Source: Erigeron canadensis | Lineage: Eukaryota; Streptophyta; Magnoliopsida; Asterales; Asteraceae | Length of the DNA stretch: 64,000 bases | Reading direction: 5' to 3' | NCBI RefSeq assembly: GCF_010389155.1 | Contig: NC_057764.1 | Coordinates: 19,113,728-19,177,727 of the forward strand | Shown here: positions 42,329-52,779 of the stretch, piece after piece | Layout: each line of letters opens with the position of its first letter | How positions within the stretch are numbered: the stretch's first letter is position 1 | The notes under the pieces: generated by a model | Seen by the model: only the letters and a program-made list of their open reading frames with translations | Told to the model about the DNA's origin: nothing | Database searches by the model: none | Made by a program: the position numbers and the translations under genes

Positions 42329-44173
42329 CTATACTGTTGCTCCACCACAAAGTGGAACAACCATTCTCTCGACCTTCGACAATGTATAACAAGCTGTTGG
42401 TAGCCAGGTGCGGTTTTCATTATCAACAGGAGCAAGCTCTGGGCGAATTCCTAGGTCGACCATTTCTTTTCGAACATTTATCCCATCTTTTGTTTTCCCC
42501 TGAATGTTTAACAATAAACCTATCAAACTATCACAAACATTTTTCTCAATATGCATTACATCAAGACAATGTCGAACTTGCAAATGCTGCCAGTACGGTA
42601 AATCCCAAAAGATTGACTTCTTTTTCCATATACCGTCAAGACTCTTATGACCTTTCCCAAATACAATGTTTATATCTTTAACCTGAGAATATACAGCTTT
42701 ACCTTTGGGAGGTTCCGGTGAGAATAATCTAGGCGCGACTTGCCCATCAAACAATTTTGCATCTAACTTATGGTATGGATGGTATCTTGAAAGATACCTC
42801 CGGTGGCCCATAAATACATGTTTTCTACAATGTTTCAACCTTAAAGCATGCGTGTTATCTTGACATACTGGACAAGCTTTTTTCCCTTTTGTACTATAGC
42901 CTGATAAATTGCCATATGCTGGAAAATCATTTATTGTGCAATAAAGTAAAGCCCGTAGTTGAAAACGTTCCTGCTTATATGCATCAAACACTTCAACACC
43001 TGTACTCCATAATTGTTTCAAGTCATCAACTAATGGAGCTAAATACACGTCGATGTTGTTCCCAGGTTGCTTGGGACCTTGAATGAGCAATGACATCATG
43101 ATGTATCTGCGTTTCATACATAACCATGGTGGAAGATTGTAAATGCACAAAAGAACCGGCCAAGTGCTATGATGACTACTCATATTTCCAAATGGATTTA
43201 TTCCATCAGAACTAAGCCCAAACCTAATATTTCGAACCTCTTCCCCAAATTCCTCAAAAATGGTATCTATGTTCCTCCATTGAGGAGAATCGGCCACATG
43301 TCTAATCATTCCATCCATTTTACGCTCTTCAGCATGCCAACGTAACAACTTTGCATCCTTAGAATTTGCAAATAATCGTTTCAATCTTGGTATGATAGGC
43401 AAATACCACAATACTTTAGCTGGGATTCCATCCATTACGACATCCCTATCTTTCACCATTCCATTATCTTTACACTTATAACGTGATGTACCACATGTAA
43501 CACATTTATGCAAATCAGCAAACTCATTTCTATATAACATGCAGTCATTAGGGCATGCATTTATTCTTTCAATTTTCATCCCCATTGAACACATCACTTT
43601 TTTTGCTTTATATGTTGAAACGGGTATCTTATTATCTGGAAGCAATAATTTCAAAAATTTTAGTAACTCTGTGAAACTTTTATCTCTCCAACCATGGCTT
43701 GCTTTTATGATATACAACTTCAAAACAGCCGCAAGTTTGCTAAACTTACATCCATGATACAATGATTTCTCGTAGTCATCAAACAACTTTTGAAAATTCT
43801 CATGATTATTATTAGCTACCTCATCCTCTAAATCTTGTAACATGCCATTTATATTATCATGATTATCATTTTCTATAGCAATATTATCATTTTCATTTGA
43901 ATCACGAACAACTATGTTATCATCATCTAAATACTCTCCATGATTTGTCCAACATGTATACATATCCGTAAACCCCCGACGTATCAAATGATCTTTAAGT
44001 ACATTACAATCACTAAATTTCTTTTCGTTTTTACAATCTTTACATGGACAACAAATTTCAACATCTCCACTTTCCATACGATGATTTTCAGCTACTTCAA
44101 GAAACTCGTCAAGAGAGGCTAAATATTGTTTTGTAGCATGAGGTATTTCATACATCCAATGATAACGATCCAT
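42329..44173 (-). CDS. CACTA transposase (TNP2 family), C-terminally truncated, 614 aa
   Basis: Opens at ATG 44173 (MDRYHWMYEIP). Residues ~4-77 form the transposase-associated domain with its Cys cluster (CCPCKDCKN) and WTNHGE. A Cys pair (CVTCGTSRYKC) follows. The TNP2 core runs from about residue 265 (ADSPQWRNIDTIFEEFG, FGLSSDGINPFGNMS, STWPVLLCIYNLPPWLCMK, KACPVCQDNT, HRRYL, then VRHCLDVMHIEKNVC). The frame ends soon after LPTACYTLSKVER, where full-length TNP2 proteins continue for some hundred residues more; the last ~11 residues (MVVPLCGGATV) look like unrelated read-through. The reading frame is otherwise free of stops over 1.8 kb, so the element decayed recently or lost this end in one event. 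It binds subterminal repeats and cuts the element ends when intact. Confidence 0.88.
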   Translation of the reverse strand: MDRYHWMYEIPHATKQYLASLDEFLEVAENHRMESGDVEICCPCKDCKNEKKFSDCNVLKDHLIRRGFTDMYTCWTNHGEYLDDDNIVVRDSNENDNIAIENDNHDNINGMLQDLEDEVANNNHENFQKLFDDYEKSLYHGCKFSKLAAVLKLYIIKASHGWRDKSFTELLKFLKLLLPDNKIPVSTYKAKKVMCSMGMKIERINACPNDCMLYRNEFADLHKCVTCGTSRYKCKDNGMVKDRDVVMDGIPAKVLWYLPIIPRLKRLFANSKDAKLLRWHAEERKMDGMIRHVADSPQWRNIDTIFEEFGEEVRNIRFGLSSDGINPFGNMSSHHSTWPVLLCIYNLPPWLCMKRRYIMMSLLIQGPKQPGNNIDVYLAPLVDDLKQLWSTGVEVFDAYKQERFQLRALLYCTINDFPAYGNLSGYSTKGKKACPVCQDNTHALRLKHCRKHVFMGHRRYLSRYHPYHKLDAKLFDGQVAPRLFSPEPPKGKAVYSQVKDINIVFGKGHKSLDGIWKKKSIFWDLPYWQHLQVRHCLDVMHIEKNVCDSLIGLLLNIQGKTKDGINVRKEMVDLGIRPELAPVDNENRTWLPTACYTLSKVERMVVPLCGGATV

Positions 44174-44925
44174 CTGTAATATTAAAGATTAATTGTTAAC
44201 TAAATGCATGAATTGTATGAATATATAGAATAAAAGACGGGTGTCATCCTAGCCCACTTTTTGAATACATTGTCTCATATGCGAATGAAATTAATGAACC
44301 GATAATCAATGAAAAATTTGACAGCATTTCCCTTTAACTCCTCAAATATGCATATTAACACATATTCGTAGGAGTAAAAAAGAAATGTCTAACAAATTTT
44401 TCTTAGATATAATCGATCCATAAATTCATTCACATCCTAAATGAGACAATGTATTCAAAAAGTAGTCCCAAATGGGGACTATCCGAATTTACTCTCTATT
44501 AGATTAAATTCGGACGGGCGACCTACGGCATATGAACTTTTTGAAACTAAATGATGTAGGTTAAATCATATAAGATTACATAAGAAAGAGAAACATTAAA
44601 ACAATTTATAATAAAATAGCAATAATAGTTACCTTATCAAAATGCACTAATTAATATTCACACTACTTATTGCAATCTTGAAAATCTCCTATAAGAAAAA
44701 GATATAAAAAAGTTATTAAATGAATTAAAAGTATAATAAATGTAAAAAAAAAGTTATAAAAAAGTTATTAAGTAAATATAATAATAAATGCAAGACATAA
44801 ATATGGATATGTTACCTAAATAAATATGTGATAAGGGAAAATTTGAGAGAAAAGAAAGGAAAAGGAAAAATTTGAGATCTGGTGATTATGTTGAGGTTAG
44901 TTGGTGGATGAATTATTAGAACTTT
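44174..44925 (-). other. 5' region of the CACTA transposase gene
   Basis: Upstream of ATG 44173 on the minus strand; no ORF. AT-rich. It probably holds the transposase promoter and leader. Confidence 0.4.
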
Positions 44926-44929
44926 TTTA

Positions 44930-45180
44930 CACGGTCCCTTAAAGAAACGTGTAAAAATCTCCACGTCCAAATATTATACACGGTTTTATAAAACCGTGTA
45001 AGATGTTGCATTTTGTATACACGGTCGCTTAAACAAACGCGTAAAAATCTCCACGTCCAAATTTTTTACACGGTTGCTTAATAAAACCGTGTAAGATGTT
45101 GTCTTTTTGTAGATTCTTACACATTTGTTTTCATAACCGTGTAATATTAAGAGTAACAAATACCCCCTTGTGTAGTAGTG
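44930..45180. repeat. CACTA subterminal repeats (TTACACGGT type)
   Basis: About ten direct and inverted copies of ACACGGT/ACCGTGTAA, arranged in two longer duplicated blocks (AAATCTCCACGTCCAAAT at about 44965 and 45045). These are the usual binding sites of the CACTA regulatory protein. A looser set lies at 41590-41810. Confidence 0.75.
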
Positions 45181-45515
45181 GGAATCAATTATGGGGTTTT
45201 TTGGTTTTGCTTAGTCGACATCTATTAATTTTGGTTTATAGGATTTCGACTTTTGGGAGCTACACAAAGGGGTTTGTTGATTCGTGATTCGGGTACTAGC
45301 ATATGGTATAGGGGTGTCTAGTGTGCGATCGTAGAGGGGTTTTCCTTTAAACCCTAACTAATAATAATAATCTTATTATTAATATTATTGGAAAGCTTTG
45401 CGCAATGTTACACATATTCTATTCATTACTTTGTTAATTAATATGATTGCATAAACGTTTCTTTTCCGCTGCGTACTTATGATTTGTTATGTGTTTATGT
45501 TTATATATTCTAACA

Positions 45516-45530
45516 GTGGTATCACGAGCC
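45516..45530 (+). other. primer-binding site of the older copia
   Basis: GTGGTATCACGAGCC directly follows the LTR end TTCTAACA. Confidence 0.75.
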
Positions 45531-47167
45531 ACCTATGTGATCTATTAATTACAAAGATCAAAACTTGAAGGGGGGTTTAGGGTTGGTTTAAATTTTAATT
45601 AATTATTAAATATTAAAAATAGTTTTCTTTATTTATTTTAATTAAAATTTTCGGATATTAATTAAATAAAATTAGGGTTTTGTTTAATTAAGTTCAACCT
45701 AATTTAATGGTTAATTGAAACCCTCTAAGCAAGTTTTGATATTATGAATTGACATGTTTATTTGATATAAATTGTATGCTTGTGTACTTGATTTAGTTAA
45801 GGTTGTTAAATAATAGTAAAAATCATAAGGGATTCATGCAAAATTCCTTGTGATTATTACTAAGATATAGTGATATAAAAGGCATATCATTATGATTCAA
45901 TAATTAGGGTTAATTATGAGATAATTGTGTGACTATGTGAATTTTTCGTGTGATTTTTCTGCTTTGTGACAGACCACTAAAAAATTCATAACTTTTAATC
46001 CGTAATGAGTTAGAGGTTGTACTTTGGACTGTAGATGCTCAACACATAGGGCTAAAACCTTGTAGTTCTGGTCGAAATCTGAATCGGACCAGAAACAGGT
46101 CTAAACAGGTTGTGAAGCTACTGGAAAATTCCAGTCAGCAACTATGTGCTTATGTGATAATTGATTGTTTTATATATGTTTAAGGCATACGCAATCAAGG
46201 CAACTTGATGTATGTGGTCCTTTTCTTTGAAGGGGGAGCTGATTTAGACATAATTGAAACTGTAGTGACATGTTTAGGTGGCCTACCATAACTCGTTGCA
46301 TGCTTAATAGTTAATAGACTAGTAAGTTTATTGTTTTGCGTATTTATTGAGATATAAATGGTGATGCAAAATAGTTTTGAGAAAATATAAACTTGACTAA
46401 GCAATATCGAAATAAGAGATTTTTTTAATAAAATTGGAGTCTTACAACCTTGATATACACCGGCTCACCCATTTGAACAAACTCTAAGAGAGGTATAAGT
46501 CGGAGTGCGCTAGCCTTCTAAAAGGGCGGGTTTTTAATTGCGTCCATCGCAAACCTTTGCCCTTTTGCTTCTTTGTGCGTTCAAATGGAGCTACCGGGCT
46601 CTCTTGTGTTGTTAAGACCATACAAATGATTTTATTAAATATTATGTTATGAAGATTTGCATGAGTCTTCGTACATAAAATTTTGATTCACATCAAATGC
46701 ATTACCCATTCAAAGTTAAGTCATTGCCACCCACTTTGCTTAGAGCACCTCCCAGTTACTATTTGACCCTACGTGAGACCGTAGGCGGATGGTATCTCCT
46801 AAGGGTAAATTACCGACCCGTTGTGAGACCAACGGCGGACTATTTACACGTTCTTAATTGGGCGACTTAAAACGAGTTAAGACGGGGAGACCTTGACCCG
46901 TGGCATAAGATGGAACAAAACATACAAAACACTTAAAGACCCCTTTAGTGTTGTTGTAAGTTCTATAACTCTAGGAGTTGCATTAGATATGCAATTACTA
47001 ATCGTTACTTACCATTTTGAGTATCATCATCTCTAGCAGATCAACTGATGCGGTGATGGTATGTCAAATTGGATCCTAGCCTTAATGAAATTAATTGTTA
47101 AAAGTATTTAACATGGGTAAATTGCATTTCTTAAGGATTAATTATCGAACTTGAATCTGTTTTGTAA
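45531..47167 (+). other. untranslated leader of the older copia
   Basis: No ORF; homologous to the leader at 36095-37669 (for example the GCACTCCGACTTATACC region and the cassette naming CATGTTTAGGTGGCC). Confidence 0.6.
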
Positions 47168-48140
47168 ATGGCAACAAATCCTTCACAAAACATACACCAA
47201 TCGGCTTTCATGTCGATGCTAGAAAGAGGAAAACTTTTTAAAACCAATTTCAATGACTGTTTTGTCAATAGAGAATCGTTCTAATAGTTGAAATGAAAAT
47301 AGATGTCCTTGAAACTCAGATGCCGCTATTCCTGATGCGAGTGCCACTGCTTTGCAGTTGGAAGCATAAATTACTCGGTACAATAGACATATTGAGGTTG
47401 CTTATTTGATGCTAGAAGCATGGCTCCTGAGCTTCAAAAAGCAATTCGGATTGCAAAATCCGTATGATATGATCAAAGAACTCAAGTCTATGTACGGAAG
47501 ACAAGTTGGAGTTGAATTACTTGAGTTAATTGAGTCACTCCATAACTTGAACATGAGAATGGAAAACCGGTGAGTGCTTATGTACTCAAGATGATGAGTT
47601 ACTTTGAGCATTTTGGAAAGGTTAAAATATGCGTATCTTTTGCTTATTGTTATTGGCATAAATGACTTTGATTTGTGCACAATTACAATTTGCATAGCAT
47701 AGTTGAACTTCATATCATGCTGATTGAGTAAGAGAAAAACTTTCCTAAGAAATCTGAGACACCCCAAGTTCTTATGATCAACGGGGAATGGTTTAGAAAG
47801 CAAAACAACCGTAAGCTAAGGGCAAGAATTTTGGTAAGGGAATACAAGGTATTTTAGTCTCAAAACCTTAAAAGATCCTTCAGAAAAAGGAGCACACGGC
47901 TAATAACCATGGTTGTCATCACTATGCTATAGTGAGACACTGGAGGAGGAATTGTTCTAAGTATCTAGCTGAGTTGAATAAGAAGAAGAAGCAAGCTGGT
48001 TTAACTAGTTCTTCAAGTATCTTCTAAAAACTGGATTATAAGTGTTGATGAGATTCAAATGATAATTCAATAGCAAAGGAGTCAAGTTTTAACTTGGACT
48101 CTACCTATCTTTGACATTGTTATCTTCTTTAATTTTGTCA

Positions 48141-48411
48141 AGAAACGCATTTAAAGACTTCAAAGTGAAGAGATCTTACAATCAAATGATGAATCATTTG
48201 ATAAATGTGTGTCTTTGGCATTATCGTTAACAGGAAACGCATTAAACAGTTGTCAATGTGAAGAGATCTTACAATCGAATGATGAATCATTTGATAAATG
48301 AGTGTTTTTGTATTGTCGTTAACAAGAAAAGCATTGAAAGACTTCAAAGTGAAGGGATCTTACAAATGATGAATCATTTTCCAAATGCATGTCTTGTGTT
48401 TTTGGCAAGAT
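48141..48411 (+). repeat. three tandem copies (~92 bp) of the GAG-pre-integrase segment
   Basis: Copies start at about 48141, 48232 and 48324. Each carries GTGAAG(A/G)GATCTTACAA and an AATGATGAATCATTT phrase. The third is diverged at its end. The single-copy equivalent in the 7.6 kb copia is at about 34830-34930. Confidence 0.8.
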
Positions 48412-49690
48412 AACAAGAATACCTTTTCCGCATAAAACCGGAGAGGACTAATACATTCGGATGTATGTGGCCCATTTAGACATGTGTCAAGGAAAGGTGC
48501 TAGCTACTTCATCATTTTTATGAATAGTTTCAGTCGTTGTGGTTATGTTTACTTGCTGAAACATAAACATGAAGTCTTCGAAATATTCAAAAAGTTTAAA
48601 AGTGAAGTAGGAAATCAACTTGGAAAAACCATCAAGATTCTTCGGATCGAGGTGGAGAATACTTAAGCCAAAAGTTTAAGGATTATCTAAAGCTTGTGAA
48701 AGCTTACTCCTATATAATGGTTTATTTGAGAGGAGAAATCGAACCTTGTTTAACATGGTTAGATTAAATGATGAACCTTAACACTCTTCTGATTAGGAAT
48801 TATGCTCTAGAGATTGCTGCATGCATTCTCAATATGGTTCCAACCAAGAAGGTTGACAAGACACCGCATGAATGTGGTGTTCACGGCATCTTAGTAGGAT
48901 ACCCAAAGAAAATGATGGGTTACTACTTCTACTTTTCTACCGGAAACACTGTCAAAGTATTTTTTTGATTTGCTGAGCTCCTTGAAAGGAAACTCATATC
49001 TCAAGAAGATAGTGGGAAGATTGTTGAACTTGATGAGACTCAAGAGCAAGATGTGTCAACTTCTGGAAAGACTAGCAATCATCAACTTGGGGGGGGGGGG
49101 GGAAATGTTCAAAGAGATGAATCTCTAGATGAACTACAAGTGGAAGATTATAATGAAAATGCGATTCCAATTCGTAAGTCCTCAAGGACAATACGTGCTC
49201 ATGAAAGATTAAATCTTATGATTGAGTCTGAAGAACACATATTAGGAGACTTGAATGTGGAAATGAAATCCATGAAAGATAATCAAGTTTGGAGCTTGGT
49301 TGATCTTCCACCAAATGGTAGAACCGTTGGGTGTAAATGGATCTTCAGGAAGAAGACCGACATGGATGGAAATGTACACACCTATAATGCTCGTCTTGTG
49401 GCAAAAGGCTATACTCAACTTTACGGAGTTGACTATGAGGAGACCTTTTCTCTCGTTGCGTACATTAGAGCTATTAGGATCGTTTTAGCCATAGCAACAT
49501 ACTATGACTTTGAGAAATGGCAAATGGTTGTCGAAACCTCTTCCTTAAAAGGGTTTCTAGAAAAGGAAGTTTATATGGTTCTACCATAAGGTTTTGTCAA
49601 TCTATAATATCCCAACAAAGTATGCAAGCTTCAAGGTCCATTTATGGATTAAAGCAAGCATCAAGAAGTTGGAATAAAAGGTTTAATGAG

Positions 49691-49824
49691 GAAATCAAGA
49701 AGTTTGGTTTTGCTTAAAATCCTTATGAGCCATATGTGTATATCACAAAGCTAGTGGGAAATCAAGAAGTTTGGTTTTGCTTAAAATCCTTATGAGCCAT
49801 ATGTGTATATCGCAAAGCTAGTGC
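49691..49824 (+). repeat. 67 bp tandem duplication within reverse transcriptase
   Basis: GAAATCAAGAAGTTTGG begins both copies, at 49691 and 49758; they differ at about one base. Confidence 0.9.
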
Positions 49825-50761
49825 GAGTAACGTTACTTGGGTTTAGTAGCATTCATTATTGGAATCAAAATCTATACAGATAAAAGTAAACGGTTGATCG
49901 AATTAAGTCAAAGTGCTTATATAGATAAGATCTTGAAGCGATTCAAGATGAAGAATTCTAAGCGAGGTCTTGTTCCCATGCAAGAATGACTTAATTTATT
50001 TAGCAAGAACGGTGCTTCAACACCTGAAGAGGTGGAGCGTATGCAAAGAGTTCCTTATGCTTCGACTATGGAATCTATTATGTATGCGGTAAGATGCACT
50101 AGACCTGACATTGCGTTCGCGAAAAATATTGTTAGCCGCTATTAGTAAAATCCTGGAAAGGATCATTGGACTGCCGTAAGGAATATTCTTAAGTACATGT
50201 GTGCTACTAAAGAATTATTCTTGGTGTATGGTTGAAATCCTGATAAAAATTCAAATGGTAATAGAATTTGTGATGTTGGATTTCAGACTGATAAAGATGA
50301 TTCAAAATATCAGTCGGGATAAGTTTTCATTTTAAATAAAGACACGGTGGAATGTTATGAGCTAAAAGCAAACCACAGTTGCTATATATATATATATATA
50401 TATATGTGACAGAGTCTGAGTATATTGCCGCCTCAAGGAGCCGCCATGAAAGTTGTCTGGATTTGGAAGTTTATTTTTGGGTCTTAACGTGATGTCTTCA
50501 AATAATACACCTATGGATCTGTATTATGATAATACGGAAGCTATTATCATTGCCAATGAACTTGGAGTTCAGAATGGTGCCAAATATTATCTTAGACGAT
50601 ATCACCTTGCAAGTGAAAAAATCGAACTAGGAGAACTTAAGATACTCAAAGTTCACACAGATTATAACTTAGCTAATCGTTTTACAAAGGCATTGGTAAA
50701 AGAAAGCTCAAATAAGCATGCCGAGGGCAGGGGTCTTATATTAGCTAGTTATCTCATGTAA

Positions 50762-51538
50762 ATCTGTTATTGGTATTTGGATAATGAGATGTTAAATAAT
50801 TGTTATTCTAATAAATGAATTTTTATACGCGGTATAAGTAATTTCATTTTATAATAATTGTGTCCTATATTTGCATGTTTAGATCCATGAATATTAGTTG
50901 AATATTCTAAACGTCCATTGTCGATTAATTATATGGGAATATAATTAAAGTAAGATAATTGTGAGAGGTTGGTGAAAATATTTAAGGGAATATTTTGAAG
51001 ATGGTGGATCATACCAAACTCACATAATATTCAAAAGGTGAATATTGGACTTACCCCACATAACGAATTATCATTTTATGGATCTGCGTCATTAAATGAA
51101 ATTCGTGAAATGGTTACTTTATTTATCCTTTGACTTGAGATACAAGTGAGTTATGCATGTGTGGATTGCATTTCTTGATATAGTTCCTAACTGTCCTGAA
51201 GAAGGCAGTAATAAAGGGCTATTTTCAGAAATATTGAGAAACGACATGGCCAGACACTTGTAGTCAATATAGGATTTGTTCCTTCAATTTGCAACTGAAG
51301 TAAGATACCATTTGGCGCCCTCATTAAATTAATTTAAGATGTTTGTGTGGCCACACCCAAATGAACTCAAGAAGTTGTCTTGACTAATTTGGTAATCTTG
51401 ATTAATTGTAGAAATGAGAAACATAATCGATAATTTATGAAATGACATTGATCCATATTCATAATTAACAAGGGTATATGAACAAAGGGATATTAAAAAC
51501 TAAATCATTTCAAATTGGCAAAATTTAAGAAACTACTC
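50762..51538 (+). other. 3' non-coding part of the older copia, cut by the SIRE-like element
   Basis: Matches, in inverse orientation, the region 31500-32292 of the 7.6 kb copia. The match ends near 51538 where the SIRE-like LTR begins. Confidence 0.6.
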
Positions 51539-52503
51539 TATTAGTCCCAACTATCACTAGATGGGTGCTGAAGACACCTCTATGTCGATGGTGAGTGAAC
51601 TTTGCAACACGATCAATTAATCTGGATGTGACCAGTTTAGTTTGATCGTGTACCAGGTTAACTGGAATTAAGTATTAAAGTGACAGAATGTTAATACATG
51701 CAATAATATAGATGACGAGCATATAAACTGGTGAGACAATATGTAATTTTCAAGTGTATTTTATTTATTACTGTTTAAATAAAATACAAGGTTGTTGCGG
51801 AACCAAGATAATACAAGAATGTAAATATCCTAACAACCCATGAATTACAATTGATCTAAACTTGGAAATTCTCCTAAACAATCGAAACACTTAGAGTTGT
51901 GAAATGTTTCTTTTTGCGATTGAGAGAATATTGCACAAGTTCACCAATATTGCAGAATATTTGTATTTGCAAAGTTATTGAAACAGCTTGTGCAAGGACC
52001 TCTATTTATAGTCGAAGATTGAGCATGGGGATCTCAACTTCGATGTACAAATATGGTTGACAGCACACAAAAGTATTGTTTAAATAATCCTTTGTGTGTG
52101 TTAAATAAAGTAAGACAAAAGGTTACTTTATTCAACCACTCTACATCTTTGTATCTTTATCCAAAGACAATATCATTGTCCGGTTAAAAGGATGTAGAGT
52201 AAAAAGGTCCTCCTCGTAATCAGTGTAAAGCTTTGTAAGAGCATTTACACTGGAGGATTCTCCAGTTGATTGATCTGGTAGATTGTCAACTGGGCTTCGC
52301 TGCCATTGCCAATCTCTATTTCCATTTGTTGTCTTTGACTTCAACTGGAAGGTCTTCAGATTCTAGTCGTCTGATCTCAACTGGAGGAAGTCATCAGTTG
52401 CTAAACCTGTACAATGCAACTGGACTTCTAATATTTCGGACAATTCCTCATGCTCTCCAGATGTCACTGGAGAGCTCCAGTTTAGTTAAAACTGGACCTA
52501 ACA
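51539..52503 (-). repeat. 3' LTR of the SIRE-like element
   Basis: On the minus strand it begins TGTTAGGTCCAGTTTTAAC and ends GGGACTAATA. Identical in length to 63036-64000. The 68-codon ORF at 52141-52344 lies wholly inside the LTR and is not a gene. Confidence 0.93.
52263..52422 (-). promoter_or_regulatory. cluster of CAACTG/CAGTTG motifs in LTR U3
   Basis: Six MYB-core-like hexamers at 52263, 52287, 52342, 52378, 52395 and 52417 within 160 bp, in the part of the LTR upstream of the likely transcription start. The same cluster is in the other LTR (63760-63919). Possible binding sites for MYB factors (inference). Confidence 0.4.
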
Positions 52504-52518
52504 AATTCCCCCTAATTG
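52504..52518 (-). other. polypurine tract of the SIRE-like element
   Basis: On the minus strand TTAGGGGGAATT directly precedes the LTR start TGTTAG. Confidence 0.75.
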
Positions 52519-52779
52519 TCCTGAAATATTGTCAAGTATTTTCAAACTTGTTTCTATACAAGTTTAAGTTTGAAATACTTGAATTTGATAAGACCTATTA
52601 AGTTTCCAAGACATTTTTATAGATCATCAAATGTCTTGGATTTTGTTTTAAGTGTTTGTAGATCTTATCAGATATCTTACTTGTAGGTTACAATCTGGCA
52701 ACTTGTATATACATACAATTTCAAATAAATTACAAGAGAGTACACAAAATTACAAGCAGATAATAGTTAGAAGGAAAAC

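Larger units (their letters stand above)
41572..45180 (-). mobile_element. CACTA (En/Spm) DNA transposon, 3,609 bp, truncated
   Basis: The right end reads GTGTAGTAGTG (complement CACTACTACAC). The left end is a mutated TCCTACTACAG. GGA flanks both sides (41569-41571, 45181-45183), the 3 bp duplication expected for CACTA. Subterminal regions on both sides are full of TTACACGG-type motifs. It encodes one transposase ORF on the minus strand that lacks its C-terminal part. No second gene (TnpA type) was recognised. Confidence 0.85.
41098..45515 (+). repeat. 5' LTR of the older copia (about 806 bp without the CACTA)
   Basis: The left part is 41098-41571 and the right part 45184-45515, once the 3,609 bp CACTA element and one copy of its 3 bp duplication are set aside. 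TG...CA ends. Confidence 0.8.
47168..50761 (+). pseudogene. copia gag-pol of the older element, heavily decayed
   Basis: Gag starts at ATG 47168 (MATNPSQNIHQSAF) and is broken within 40 codons. Later gag blocks (SYFEHFGKVK) are in other frames. The GAG-pre-integrase region is a three-fold tandem repeat (48141-48411). Integrase blocks (DVCGPFRHVSRKGASYF, then YVYLLKHKHEVFE) appear at 48450-48660 and, after a deletion, NYALEIAACILNMVPTKK. Reverse transcriptase runs at 49053-49589 and 49610-49720 (YGLKQASRSWNKR), then a 67 bp duplication (49691-49824). The stretch that should contain the YVDD catalytic motif is deleted. RNase H remains are at 50240-50761, ending LILASYLM. Confidence 0.85.
41098..51538 (+). 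mobile_element. older Ty1/copia retrotransposon, interrupted twice
   Basis: Plus-strand element related to the one at 30737-38383. The 5' LTR starts at 41098 (TGTTGGAATATG) and ends at 45515 (ATTCTAACA), holding a CACTA insertion. Then come the primer-binding site, leader, decayed gag-pol (47168-50761) and a 3' non-coding part that is cut at 51538 by the SIRE-like element. Its remaining 3' part and 3' LTR should lie beyond 64000. It carries many more lesions than the 7.6 kb copy, so it is older. Confidence 0.85.

Noticed and set aside
52141..52344. 68-codon ORF, repeated exactly at 63638-63841
   Set aside because: It lies wholly within both LTR copies; the repetition is explained by the LTRs, not by a duplicated gene.
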